A DNA stretch of 49,106 nt from Candidatus Amesbacteria bacterium RIFCSPLOWO2_01_FULL_48_25 (GTDB lineage: Bacteria > Patescibacteriota > Microgenomatia > CAZETR01 > Amesbacteraceae). Within the stretch, counting starts at the first letter, position 1. The number at the start of each line of letters is the position of its first letter. Positions 25,338-32,972 of this stretch are shown one piece after another. The position numbers and the translations under genes are program-made. Where the stretch lies: NCBI GenBank assembly GCA_001773695.1, contig MEXN01000003.1:89547-138652 (forward strand), written 5' to 3'. The notes beneath the pieces were generated by a model. The model was not told the origin of the DNA. It searched no databases and was given only the letters and a program-made list of their open reading frames with translations.

Positions 25338-25951
25338 ATAGCTTGCTTTGCTAAATCTGATTCTAAACCTTTTAGATGGCTGGTGTCATTAAGATAAATG
25401 ATTTTGGCTGGGCTGTGAGTCTCCATTAGAGTAACGGCTGTGGGCTGCATAGCCAAATGCCATATTTTGTCCAAATCCAGTTTCAATAGATAGCAAAGTA
25501 TTACCTGAATAATATTGGCGTGGGTAACGGCCGCGAAAGTGCCAGGCTGGTTAGCCAGGTTGTCAAACCAGTTGATAGTCCTGGTGGCAGTATCCGCAAA
25601 GGATTCGCCGCCGGGAAAAGTGGCAAGGCTCGGGTGAGTCTGCCACTTTTGATAAAGGTCCGGCCAGGTGGCCTGGATTTGGGCTTTGGATTTGCCTTCC
25701 CACTGGCCATGGTTGGTTTCGAAAAGGGCTGGTTCGTCCGTGGAACCGCCTAAGGCTGCTGCCGTTTGGCGGGTACGTTTGAGGGGACTCGTAAAAACTG
25801 CGTCGGGCTTTTCTGACTTGAAGCGGTTTTTAAGAGCTTGGGTTTGAAGACGACCGAGGGGAGAAAGGTCCGTGTCATATGACTGGCCCTGATAAATCCC
25901 GGCAGTGTTGGCTACCGACTCAGCGTGACGAATAAGATATATTTTGGCCAT
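25334..25951 (-). CDS. Histidine phosphatase family protein, first gene of the serS operon
   Basis: 205 residues from ATG 25951. Phosphohistidine motif LIRHAES (5-11), SPLKRTRQTA, an acidic NHGQWEGKS and second catalytic His in VTHANIIQV. The family spans phosphoglycerate mutases, alpha-ribazole phosphatase and metal-independent phosphoserine phosphatases. Being first gene under a serine-type T-box and coupled to serS makes phosphoserine phosphatase attractive, though inferred. The longer frame beginning at 25987 was rejected: it would translate the leader's terminator hairpin. Confidence 0.85.
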   Translation of the reverse strand: MAKIYLIRHAESVANTAGIYQGQSYDTDLSPLGRLQTQALKNRFKSEKPDAVFTSPLKRTRQTAAALGGSTDEPALFETNHGQWEGKSKAQIQATWPDLYQKWQTHPSLATFPGGESFADTATRTINWFDNLANQPGTFAAVTHANIIQVILCYLLKLDLDKIWHLAMQPTAVTLMETHSPAKIIYLNDTSHLKGLESDLAKQAI

Positions 25952-26084
25952 GAAAAAAACCGCTGGTGTTGCGGTTTCAGGTGCCACCTCAACTAATGCT
26001 CAATTTAAAGCTATTACGGGCTTTCCCGAACCGGTTTTTGACCCCGGTCAGCTTGACAGTTGGAAGCTGTCTTATACGCTTTGT
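25952..26084 (-). promoter_or_regulatory. T-box-like (tRNA-Ser) riboswitch leader of the serS operon
   Basis: Read on the minus strand. A hairpin GACAG-CTTCCAA-CTGTC (26071-26055) has TCC, a Ser codon, in its loop (26064-26062). Further hairpins lie at 26048-26030 and 26028-26017. The T-box core GGTGGCACC is at 25988-25980; TGGC would pair with the GCCA end of tRNA-Ser, whose discriminator is usually G. Antiterminator: GTTG-A-GG (25993-25987) can pair with CC-G-CAAC (25974-25968), enclosing TGGCACC. This excludes the terminator stem AACCGC/GCGGTT (25976-25971, 25963-25958) with seven T. The ATG follows one base after the T-run. Stem I is short and lacks the usual extra motifs I can recognise. 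Confidence 0.62.
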
Positions 26085-26689
26085 GTGTTGATTATAGCGT
26101 ATTTGGGGAGGTTTTGAAAGGGATTGTTGTCAAATGTAATATTTGAGACTTTGTCCAGAACTTCGTCTATTGAAATATGGTAAACGTCAGCAAAGATTTC
26201 AGCAGCTGCGGTGATGATTTTCTTGTCCCAACTAAAGCCTAATTTGGTTGCTATGTCCTTCACTTTCTCTTCCGATTCGGCTTCGATTTCCGAGTATGGC
26301 TCAAGTCCTGGCCAAGTATCTATGGTAATTTCTGCCCCTGCGTACTCCCAAGATTCTCTAAGTGTTTCCTGATATCTTTCGGGTTTATAGCCCATTTGTT
26401 CGAAGATTTGAAGAGTTTTGTCATAGTTACTTACTTCAACGTCCACTTCTTTTTGATCACTAAGTGACCCAGTCTGGGAAGCGTGGGTTTTGGCACTGAG
26501 ACTGATTAAATTACCTTCGTCTCGGACCCGAATGTAATGGCACTTAAATTCCTGGTGAAACCTAGCGTCAAAAATCGCCCGGCGCATTTTACGCTCGGGA
26601 ATAACTAATTTTGCACCAATACTCTTCAGTTTTTGACGGTATTTGTCTTTGTTTACCGGGTAAAACTTGGCTTCGAATTCAGTGTCCAT
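26072..26689 (-). CDS. CYTH domain protein (triphosphate-binding, CyaB/ThTPase-like)
   Basis: 205 residues. The N-terminal signature ExExK is present as EFEAKF (residues 4-9), followed by alternating basic and acidic strands (RRAIFDARF, YIRVRDEGNLISLSAK, EITIDTWPGLEPYSEIEAES), as in the triphosphate tunnel metalloenzymes. These hydrolyse or cyclise triphosphates; class IV adenylate cyclase, thiamine triphosphatase or tripolyphosphatase are all possible. The ATG is preceded by TATCAT at ten bases. Its 3' end contains the promoter of the serS operon. Confidence 0.85.
   Translation of the reverse strand: MDTEFEAKFYPVNKDKYRQKLKSIGAKLVIPERKMRRAIFDARFHQEFKCHYIRVRDEGNLISLSAKTHASQTGSLSDQKEVDVEVSNYDKTLQIFEQMGYKPERYQETLRESWEYAGAEITIDTWPGLEPYSEIEAESEEKVKDIATKLGFSWDKKIITAAAEIFADVYHISIDEVLDKVSNITFDNNPFQNLPKYAIINTQSV
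26091..26118 (-). promoter_or_regulatory. Promoter of the serS operon
   Basis: Minus-strand TATAAT at 26091-26096 with a TTCAAA -35 candidate 16 bases upstream, located inside the 3' end of the CYTH gene. Start of transcription expected near 26084. Confidence 0.5.
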
Positions 26690-26718
26690 GGGTGAGTGTA
26701 TGATATACCCAACGTATT

Positions 26719-26787
26719 CCGGTTTGCAGTAGCAAACCGCGTCGGTTATATATCCGTCAACTCTCGTTTGATTGCAAACTCGAGTAT
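26719..26787. repeat. Two hairpins in the CYTH-microprotein intergenic region
   Basis: CGGTTTGC-AGTA-GCAAACCG (about 26720-26739) is a perfect 8-bp hairpin. A second, ACTCTCGTTTG-ATTG-CAAACTCGAGT (26760-26785), has 11-bp arms with two mismatches and ends just before the -10 box of the plus-strand microprotein operon. No T-run follows either. Both share a GTTTG/CAAAC element and could be an operator pair. Confidence 0.4.
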
Positions 26788-26793
26788 GACGAC

Positions 26794-26799
26794 TATACT
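26794..26799 (+). promoter_or_regulatory. -10 box of the microprotein operon, leaderless
   Basis: TATACT, six bases (ATTAAA), then TTG at 26806. TTGCAA 16 bases upstream is a weak -35 candidate. Confidence 0.5.
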
Positions 26800-26805
26800 A
26801 TTAAA

Positions 26806-27009
26806 TTGGTGAGAGTTACACTTAACACCGAACAGGCTAGAGGGCTGTCTAACTTTTTCTTTGATGTGGCGAAAGGACTGATCTTGGGAGGTATAGGACT
26901 GTCACTTGCTGTTCCATTGGCCGCACAGATATCTTTAGTCATTGTAAGTTCACTTGCTGCTTTGGTGTGTGTGCGTATGGCTCTTTACTTGCTACAAGAC
27001 TTTAAATAA
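26806..27009 (+). CDS. Small two-helix membrane protein
   Basis: 67 residues from TTG 26806, or 66 from GTG 26809. Two hydrophobic helices: GLILGGIGLSLAVPLAAQIS and LVIVSSLAALVCVRMALYLL. The first residues VRVTLNTEQARGLSNFFFDVAKG are soluble. No family recognised. The promoter spacing (six bases) favours the TTG start. It heads a run of three microprotein genes. Confidence 0.65.
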   Translation: MVRVTLNTEQARGLSNFFFDVAKGLILGGIGLSLAVPLAAQISLVIVSSLAALVCVRMALYLLQDFK

Positions 27010-27013
27010 AAAA

Positions 27014-27121
27014 ATGGATCAGGAAAGACTTATTACTGCTGCCTATTTATTCTTGATAATTGGGAGTATGATTACGCTAATTGGGGCATTAGTGGTTTAT
27101 TTTTCTAAAAAGAAAAAATGA
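27014..27121 (+). CDS. 35-residue single-pass membrane microprotein
   Basis: MDQERLITAAYLFLIIGSMI followed by a second hydrophobic stretch and the basic tail FSKKKK. It starts four bases after the previous stop and its TGA overlaps the next ATG (ATGA), a strong sign of real translation. One transmembrane helix with a positive C-terminus. No homologue recognised. Confidence 0.6.
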   Translation: MDQERLITAAYLFLIIGSMITLIGALVVYFSKKKK

Positions 27122-27246
27122 ATATTCAAACCTTAAACAACGTATTATTCTTAATTGCCCTAGGGCTAACTTTGGCGTCGTTATATGTGGTTTTCTATTT
27201 GATACCCAAAAAAGACAGGCGGTTAAAAGAGAAGAAGCGACTATAG
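27118..27246 (+). CDS. 42-residue single-pass membrane microprotein
   Basis: One helix (NVLFLIALGLTLASLYVVFYLI, residues 8-29) and a strongly basic tail (PKKDRRLKEKKRL). Start overlaps the preceding microprotein stop (ATGA). The 3' end overlaps the HD-domain gene convergently by six bases. No homologue recognised. Confidence 0.6.
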   Translation: MNIQTLNNVLFLIALGLTLASLYVVFYLIPKKDRRLKEKKRL

Positions 27247-27804
27247 TCCAATGTTTGGGGCAATTGATTGCATGGCGGAGAGAGATATTTGGACAAAGTC
27301 TATTAGTTTGATGCCCAGTTTTTCTTCACACATGGCAATGTCTTCGCGTTTGGCGCCGGCGGCAAAGGATTTTTGGGGGAATTTTTTTAAGACGGATTGG
27401 ACAGATAGGTCGGATAGGCGTTTTGAAGGGAGAACCAAGGCACAGGCAACGATGAGGCCAGTCAACTCGTCGCAGCAGAAAAGAGACCACTGCATTTGAG
27501 TTTGGGGTAACTTGCCCTGATGAAACCAACCATGGGATTCGATTCCCTCTAATAATTCAGGATCCGTTTCACCCAATTCACGGATCCAATTGGCCATTAA
27601 TTTGGCATGGTTGCCTGGATCGTCTTTGGTAAATTCATAATCGCCGTCATGAAGTAGTCCGACAATACCCCACTTCTCCGCCGAGGCTTCGAAGTGCTGC
27701 CCTAGCGCTCGCATCACGGCTTCTACCGACAAACAGTGCCGGCGCAGGTTTTGATTCTGCATCTTACTTATGAGCAGCTCCCAAGCCTGGTCGCGAGTAA
27801 TCAT
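27241..27804 (-). CDS. HD domain protein
   Basis: 187 residues. HD-superfamily metal residues: H23 (RRHCLSVE), HD in GLLHDGDYE (~51-54) and further His residues in NHAKLM and ESHGWFHQGK. HD proteins hydrolyse phosphate esters of nucleotides or small molecules; the substrate is unknown. It overlaps the lysS stop by four bases and so is the last gene of the greA-lysS operon. Confidence 0.83.
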   Translation of the reverse strand: MITRDQAWELLISKMQNQNLRRHCLSVEAVMRALGQHFEASAEKWGIVGLLHDGDYEFTKDDPGNHAKLMANWIRELGETDPELLEGIESHGWFHQGKLPQTQMQWSLFCCDELTGLIVACALVLPSKRLSDLSVQSVLKKFPQKSFAAGAKREDIAMCEEKLGIKLIDFVQISLSAMQSIAPNIGL

Positions 27805-29189
27805 TTTTCGGGGCGCAATAGTGGGAATAGGACGGTTTCGCGGATGGGAAGATCGGCTAAAAATGAAAAAAGTCTTTCGGAAACACCAAAGCCGGTGACA
27901 GGAGGCATACCGTACTCCAGGGCGGTGACAAAATCAGTGTCATTCATTTGGGCTTCTTCATCTCCCGCTTCACGCATAGCCTGCTGACCAGCAAATCTTT
28001 CCGCTTGATCCACAGGATCATTAAGCTCGGAGTAACCGTTACCCATTTCGCTGCCGGCGATGATGACTTGGTAACGCTCGACAAAGCTGGGCCTGCTGGG
28101 AATGCGCTTGGCCAGAGGAGAGACTTCCACGGGATGGCCCACTAAAAAAGCTGGGCCGGTAATTGATTTGCGAACAGATTTCCAAAGTTGGTCCAATTCA
28201 CGCGCTGGCAGAGATTTTTTACTCACATCCTGACCGGTTTTCTCCAAAATAGTTTGGGTGTAATCGATTTTTTTCCAGGGAACAGATAAGTCAACATTGT
28301 GGCCCTCAATTTCAAACTTCAACTTACCAAATGTTTTTTTGGCAACATATTTATACATTTCTTCAACTAATTGCATGGAGTTTTCATAGTTGGCATAAGA
28401 CCAATAAAATTCCATTTGAGAATAATCCTGCAAATGTTCACGGCTAACACCCTCATTTCTGAACTGACGGCCGATTTCGAATGTTTTTTCAAAACCCGCG
28501 ACCATCAGGCGTTTTTGCCAGAGTTCACCCATTGAGATGCGCAAATACAAGTCGATGTCTAAAGCGTTGTGATGAGTGATAAAGGGATTGGCATCGGCGC
28601 CTCCAACGGTGTTTTCTAATACTGGAGTTTCTACTTCCAGAAAACCCTTTTTGACCAAAAAGTCGCGCATGGATTGCCAGAAAACCGCTTTCTTGCGGAA
28701 TAGATTCTTTAAGTCATTATTTAAGAGAAGATCTATGTACCGCTGACGATAGCGGGCTTCTTCGTCTTTCAGGCCGTACCAGTCGTCGGGCAAAGGGCGC
28801 AAGGATTTGGAGAGGAGTTCGAAGTGGGCTACGTCTACTGTAATCTCGCCGGCTTGGGTTTTGATCACACTCCCGGATACGCCCAAGAAATCACCGATGT
28901 CAAAGAGCCGCAAGATGTCAAATTTATCGCCCAGGGATTTTTTTTGAAAAAACAACTGAATCTGGCCGGAGGTATCTTTGAGGTCGGCAAAGACTACATG
29001 ACCATGCTCGCGCCAGCGCAAGAGTCTGCCAACCACAAAAACCGTCTGGCCGTGGCTTTGACGGGCTTGGGAGATAGCTTGAGGGAGTTGGGAGGGTTTG
29101 GCGGGATACGGGTCGATACCTAAATCACGAATTTTTTTTAGTTTCTCAATCCTAGTCTCTCTTATTTCCACCAATCGGGAAGAGCTCAT
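27801..29189 (-). CDS. lysS: Lysyl-tRNA synthetase, class II
   Basis: 462 residues. The N-terminal OB-fold (QTVFVVGRLLRWREHGHVVFADLKD) binds the anticodon; class II motif 1 lies near FLEVETPVLENTVGGADANPF, motif 2 is QFRNEGVSREHLQDYSQMEF and motif 3 reads GFGVSERLF, where GLGIGIDRL is usual (Glu for Asp before the motif Arg). The region GSEMGNGYSELNDPVDQAERF is typical of LysRS. It starts nine bases after the greA stop; TAGAAT six bases before the ATG could be an internal leaderless promoter. Confidence 0.93.
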   Translation of the reverse strand: MSSSRLVEIRETRIEKLKKIRDLGIDPYPAKPSQLPQAISQARQSHGQTVFVVGRLLRWREHGHVVFADLKDTSGQIQLFFQKKSLGDKFDILRLFDIGDFLGVSGSVIKTQAGEITVDVAHFELLSKSLRPLPDDWYGLKDEEARYRQRYIDLLLNNDLKNLFRKKAVFWQSMRDFLVKKGFLEVETPVLENTVGGADANPFITHHNALDIDLYLRISMGELWQKRLMVAGFEKTFEIGRQFRNEGVSREHLQDYSQMEFYWSYANYENSMQLVEEMYKYVAKKTFGKLKFEIEGHNVDLSVPWKKIDYTQTILEKTGQDVSKKSLPARELDQLWKSVRKSITGPAFLVGHPVEVSPLAKRIPSRPSFVERYQVIIAGSEMGNGYSELNDPVDQAERFAGQQAMREAGDEEAQMNDTDFVTALEYGMPPVTGFGVSERLFSFLADLPIRETVLFPLLRPEK

Positions 29190-29198
29190 GTCCCCATT

Positions 29199-29660
29199 CT
29201 AGCTTATAGCTACGATCGTGTATAGGATTTTTCCAGCAGGAGCCACAACTTCTACCCGGTCGCCGACTTTTTTACCCATGAGGGCCTGGCCCAGGGGTGA
29301 GGAATGGGAAATTTTTTTCTGGGCGGGATCGGCTTCCCACTCACCTACAATGTGAAACACGGTTTGGCCCCCATTGACTTTGACGGTTACTTTGTGACCG
29401 AAATTAACTTGAGAATTTGAGCTAGGATGGCTGACTTGGGCACTTTTGATCAGATCTTCCAGTTCGGCGATGCGGCCATCCACAAAAGCCAGGTCTTCCC
29501 TGGCGCTTTGGTAATCGCTATTTTCCGACAAATCCCCCATAGACCTGGCCTGAGAAAGGCGGACCACTAAATTTGGCCGACGGTCGGAATTGAGCTCATC
29601 CAGCTCTGACTTGAGTTGGTCCAGTCCAATTTGGGTAATAAGCAAAGGCTGACTGTTCAT
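29199..29660 (-). CDS. greA: Transcription elongation factor GreA
   Basis: 153 residues from ATG 29660. Rescues backtracked RNA polymerase by stimulating transcript cleavage. The N-terminal coiled coil carries the catalytic acidic tip MGDLSENSDYQSARED (family GDLSENAEY), and the C-terminal FKBP-like domain contains SPLGQALMGKKVGDRVEV. A 177-residue reading from 29732 is rejected because it would translate the leader terminator and lacks homology. Its leader carries a promoter and intrinsic terminator. Confidence 0.94.
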   Translation of the reverse strand: MNSQPLLITQIGLDQLKSELDELNSDRRPNLVVRLSQARSMGDLSENSDYQSAREDLAFVDGRIAELEDLIKSAQVSHPSSNSQVNFGHKVTVKVNGGQTVFHIVGEWEADPAQKKISHSSPLGQALMGKKVGDRVEVVAPAGKILYTIVAIS

Positions 29661-29670
29661 GTGTTCGGGG

Positions 29671-29694
29671 AAAAAAATTGCCGCCAGCGGCGGT
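29671..29694 (-). terminator. Intrinsic terminator in the greA leader
   Basis: Minus-strand CCGCC-GCT-GGCGG stem followed by CAA and seven T (29677-29671), ending ten bases before the greA ATG at 29660. Its position inside the leader suggests attenuation. The known E. coli greA leader also terminates early to give small RNAs (GraL), but no sequence relation is claimed. Confidence 0.6.
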
Positions 29695-29719
29695 GTGGTT
29701 TGGGCAAGACCTGCAGGGT

Positions 29720-29748
29720 ATTGTACAGGCAACTCCTTGGTTTGTCAA
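29720..29748 (-). promoter_or_regulatory. greA promoter, near-consensus
   Basis: Minus-strand TTGACA (29748-29743), 17-bp spacer, TACAAT (29725-29720). Transcription would start near 29713 and give a leader of about 53 nt including the terminator. Confidence 0.75.
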
Positions 29749-29781
29749 TACAATAATGTCCCTTATTATTGGGTTGTTCTG

Positions 29782-29855
29782 TGACCCCGGAGGGATTTGA
29801 ACCCTCGATTTTCTGGATGAGAACCAGATGTCCTGGACCACTAGACGACGGGGCC
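29782..29855 (-). tRNA. tRNA-Glu (CTC)
   Basis: Minus strand. Acceptor GGCCCCG pairs with CGGGGTC (one G-U), the anticodon stem TCTGG/CCAGA closes the loop TTCTCAT with anticodon CTC, and the T arm is GAGGG-TTCAAAT-CCCTC; discriminator A. CCA is not encoded. An extended -10 (TGC-TAAAAT) lies ten bases upstream. A CAATAAT/ATTATTG hairpin at 29751-29771 separates it from the greA promoter. Confidence 0.93.
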
Positions 29856-29894
29856 GATTGTGCCAATTTTAGCATTTGTGGTAGACTGGGGGAT

Positions 29895-30515
29895 ATGAAT
29901 AAAAATCTAATGATTGGAGTAGGTGTGGTCGTAGTGTTGTTGCTGGGGGGATGGTATGTGATGGGCCGGAAGACGAACCAACCATCTCCTCAACCTACGG
30001 AACAAATTACTCCTACTCCTGCTCGTCAGAGTGGGTCTTTAAGGCAGTTGCTGGCGGGGGGAATAGCCCAGAAGTGTACTTTTAGTTCTGAAGCGACGCA
30101 GGGCACAGTATATATGAGCGGGGGGAAAATGCGGGGGGATATGAAAACCACTGCCGATGATAAAACAATTGTGTCCCACATGTTAGTGGACGGAACGACC
30201 ACTTATATTTGGATGGACGATCAGACGGCTGGATATAAAATGAGCTGGGAGAATAGCACTCCCGCACCAACTGGAGAAGCTCGACCGGGTTTCGACCCAG
30301 ATCGAGATGTGGATTACGACTGCGGAGTTTGGGTGACTGACGGTAGCCAATTTACGCTACCTACAAACGTCACGTTTTCGGATATGAGTAAAATTATCAC
30401 CCCCTCGGGAATGGCGCCCAAGACTACTCCTGGATCCCAATCCCAATGTGATGCCTGTAACAACCTAACTGGAACAGCCAAGACGCAATGCTTGACGGCT
30501 TTGGGGTGTAACTAA
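29895..30515 (+). CDS. Membrane-anchored exported protein of unknown function
   Basis: 206 residues. N-terminal anchor or uncleaved signal MIGVGVVVVLLLGGWYVMG, a Pro/Thr linker (PSPQPTEQITPTPA), then an exported domain with YMSGGKMRGDMKT, a pattern seen in lipoprotein-carrier-like DUF4412-type proteins, and a C-terminal pair of Cys in CDACNNLTG ... CLTALGC. The start is ATG 29895, seven bases after TGG-TAGACT; a longer frame would run through tRNA-Glu and is rejected. Confidence 0.7.
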   Translation: MNKNLMIGVGVVVVLLLGGWYVMGRKTNQPSPQPTEQITPTPARQSGSLRQLLAGGIAQKCTFSSEATQGTVYMSGGKMRGDMKTTADDKTIVSHMLVDGTTTYIWMDDQTAGYKMSWENSTPAPTGEARPGFDPDRDVDYDCGVWVTDGSQFTLPTNVTFSDMSKIITPSGMAPKTTPGSQSQCDACNNLTGTAKTQCLTALGCN

Positions 30516-30521
30516 TCGGGA

Positions 30522-32936
30522 TTACGCTGTGGCGGTGAGGAAGTGGGGGGCGGACTTGGGGAATTTGATTGATGGCGAGGGGTGAAGGGCGATTTTGAGA
30601 ACATCGTCCAGGTGGGCGGCAAAGTGGAATTTGAGTTCCCGTTTGACGCTTACTGGGACGTCCTCCATGTCCTTGCGGTTGTCTTTGGGCAAAATGACTT
30701 GTTTGATCCCGGCCCGGTGAGCGGCGATGACTTTTTCTTTGACACCGCCGATTTCCAAAGCCCGGCCGCGCAAGGTAATTTCCCCGGTCATGGCCGTGTC
30801 CCTGCGAACCGGGATATGGGTGAGGGCGGAGACGATGGCTGTGGTTATGGCCAGACCGGCCGACGGACCGTCCTTGGGGACGGCACCCTCGGGGACGTGG
30901 ATATGAATATCAATTTTTTTATAGAAATCCTCTTTTAATCCAAGCTTTTGCCAGCGACTCCGGACATAAGAATAGGCGGCCTGGGCCGATTCTTTCATGA
31001 CGTCGCCCAGTTGGCCGGTAAGCTTGAGATCGCCTTTGCCGGGCATAAGAGCGACTTCGATAAATAGAACGTCGCCGCCAGCTTCCGTCCAGGCAAGACC
31101 GGTGGACATGCCAATTTCATCTTTTTTCTCCGCCAGTGTTTCCGGGATGCGTTGGGGACCTAAGTATTTTCTAACATCTGAGAGGCTAATTTGGGTAGGT
31201 GAAGTTTTTTTCTCGGCCAGATGACGAGCTACTTTGCGACAGATTTTGGCTAAATTGCGCTCCAGATCTCGGACGCCGGCCTCTCGGGTGTAGCGGCGGA
31301 TAATCTCTTTGAGGGCTTCTGAGGTAATTTTCAGTTTAGGAGGTAGGCCGGTACTTTTGAGTTGTTTAGCCCATAAATAATCCAAGGCGATATGCACTTT
31401 TTCCTCCAGGGTGTAACCGGGAAAAGTGATGACTTCCAGCCGGTCGCGAAGGGCGGGGGGGATGGTGTCTAGCATGTTGGCAGTAGTTATAAACATGACT
31501 TGTGACAGGTCAAAGGGTACTTCGAGATAGTGATCTGAAAACTCTTTGTTTTGCTCCGGGTCGAGAGCCTCTAATAGAGCTGAAGACGGGTCTCCCCGAT
31601 AGTCAGTACCGAGCTTATCAATTTCGTCAAGCATAAAGACCGGGTTTTTGGTGCCAGCGTTTTTGATGCCCTGGATGATCCGGCCGGGAAGTGAGCCCAC
31701 GTAAGTGCGCCTGTGACCCCGAATTTCCGCCTCGTCACGAATGCCCCCCAGGGACATGCGGACGAATTTGCGCCCCAGAGCCCGGGCAATTGAGCGGCCA
31801 ATGGAAGTTTTACCCACTCCTGGAGGTCCGGAGAAACACAGAATCGTGGGGACTGTGGAATTGGTGGAATCGCCGTTGTGGGTTTTGAGTTTCATGACTG
31901 CCAGGTGTTCCAAAATCCGTTCTTTGACTTTTTTGAGTCCGTAATGGTCCTCGTCTAACGTCTTGGCTGCGTTTTGAAGTGAAACCCGGCTAGTTGAGAC
32001 AGTGGACCAGGGCATACCAATAAGCCAGTCCAGATATGAGCGGACGTAACTGCCCTCGGGGTTGTGAATACTCATCTGGGAGAGACGGGTGAGCTCCTTT
32101 TCGGCTTTTTTCCTGACATCTGCAGGCATCTTGGCTAGTTTAAGCTGTTTTTTAAGAAGAGATATATCATCTAAATCGTCGTCTCCTTCCCCGGCCCCCA
32201 TTTTTTCCAGTTCCTCCTGGATAGTCTTTTTGCGCTCCCGTAATACTTGCTCGCGCATGTTTTTTTCGAATTTAGCGTGGGTTTTGGACTGGATTGATTT
32301 CTCCAGCTCCAAAATTTTGATCTCGTGCACTAATTGATCGAGGATTTTTTCCAGTCGTGTTTCCACACCCATTGTCTCCAGTAAGGCTTGCTTACCGGCG
32401 GTGGGCAGGTCCAGAGAGTTGGCAATTTGGTCGGCTAGCTCGGCTGCAGAAACCCCGGACATGAGGCGCATAAAAACCGGGAACTCTACCGACTTGCCCA
32501 AGTTAAAAGCGTTTTTGAACTCGGTGACCACTTGGCGGGCTAAAGCTTCCAACCTGTCCGATGGAGCCCATTGGTCGGAGATAATTTCTGCCGAGGCGGA
32601 GAAGTACGGCTCTGAGGTGACCAGAGGACCCAGACGAACACGGGATAAACCCTTAACCAGGGCCAAAAGTTCGTTGGAATAGGGGACGATTTGCTCGACG
32701 GAACAAAGAGTGCCAATTGTATATAGGTCTTCCGGTTGGGGGGTGGCGATGGGCTGTTTCTGAGCTACAAAAATTATTTGTTTATCGGCCCGGATGGCGG
32801 CTTCGATGCCGGCATTGCTTTTGGGCCGGCCGAAAGTCAGGTGGGCGTCGGTATGGGGAAAAACTACACCTTCACGAAGGGCGACCACCGGATAGACACG
32901 GGTGGGCTTGGGAGTTGAAGATAAAGTAAATGCCAT
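30522..32936 (-). CDS. lon: ATP-dependent protease Lon
   Basis: 804 residues, a typical LonA: N-terminal substrate-binding domain (1-~205), helical coiled part, AAA+ module with [15 protein letters not shown] Walker A and [10 protein letters not shown] Walker B, and the C-terminal protease domain with the Ser-Lys dyad S692 ([10 protein letters not shown]) and K735 ([16 protein letters not shown]). Degrades misfolded and regulatory proteins in the cytoplasm. A CIRCE-like inverted repeat lies directly upstream, implying HrcA-type heat-shock control. Convergent with the anchored protein gene six bases away. Confidence 0.96.
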   Translation of the reverse strand: MAFTLSSTPKPTRVYPVVALREGVVFPHTDAHLTFGRPKSNAGIEAAIRADKQIIFVAQKQPIATPQPEDLYTIGTLCSVEQIVPYSNELLALVKGLSRVRLGPLVTSEPYFSASAEIISDQWAPSDRLEALARQVVTEFKNAFNLGKSVEFPVFMRLMSGVSAAELADQIANSLDLPTAGKQALLETMGVETRLEKILDQLVHEIKILELEKSIQSKTHAKFEKNMREQVLRERKKTIQEELEKMGAGEGDDDLDDISLLKKQLKLAKMPADVRKKAEKELTRLSQMSIHNPEGSYVRSYLDWLIGMPWSTVSTSRVSLQNAAKTLDEDHYGLKKVKERILEHLAVMKLKTHNGDSTNSTVPTILCFSGPPGVGKTSIGRSIARALGRKFVRMSLGGIRDEAEIRGHRRTYVGSLPGRIIQGIKNAGTKNPVFMLDEIDKLGTDYRGDPSSALLEALDPEQNKEFSDHYLEVPFDLSQVMFITTANMLDTIPPALRDRLEVITFPGYTLEEKVHIALDYLWAKQLKSTGLPPKLKITSEALKEIIRRYTREAGVRDLERNLAKICRKVARHLAEKKTSPTQISLSDVRKYLGPQRIPETLAEKKDEIGMSTGLAWTEAGGDVLFIEVALMPGKGDLKLTGQLGDVMKESAQAAYSYVRSRWQKLGLKEDFYKKIDIHIHVPEGAVPKDGPSAGLAITTAIVSALTHIPVRRDTAMTGEITLRGRALEIGGVKEKVIAAHRAGIKQVILPKDNRKDMEDVPVSVKRELKFHFAAHLDDVLKIALHPSPSIKFPKSAPHFLTATA

Positions 32937-32942
32937 GTGTAT

Positions 32943-32969
32943 TTAGCACTCTAGCAAAGTGAGTGACAA
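32943..32969. promoter_or_regulatory. CIRCE-like HrcA operator at the lon promoter
   Basis: TTAGCACTC-N9-GAGTGACAA against the CIRCE consensus TTAGCACTC-N9-GAGTGCTAA: one perfect half and 7/9 in the other. It begins six bases upstream of the lon ATG. A -35 TTGACT with -10 TAGAGT (17-bp spacer) on the minus strand overlaps it, so bound repressor would block transcription. hrcA itself is not in the window. Confidence 0.75.
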
Positions 32970-32972
32970 GAG

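Noticed and set aside
29661-29732. N-terminal extension of GreA (24 residues)
   Set aside because: It would translate the leader terminator hairpin; family homology begins at MNSQPLLIT and the promoter lies just upstream.
29769-29894. Upstream frame of the anchored protein through tRNA-Glu
   Set aside because: The frame overlaps a complete tRNA on the other strand; the hydrophobic anchor starts at ATG 29895 with its own -10.
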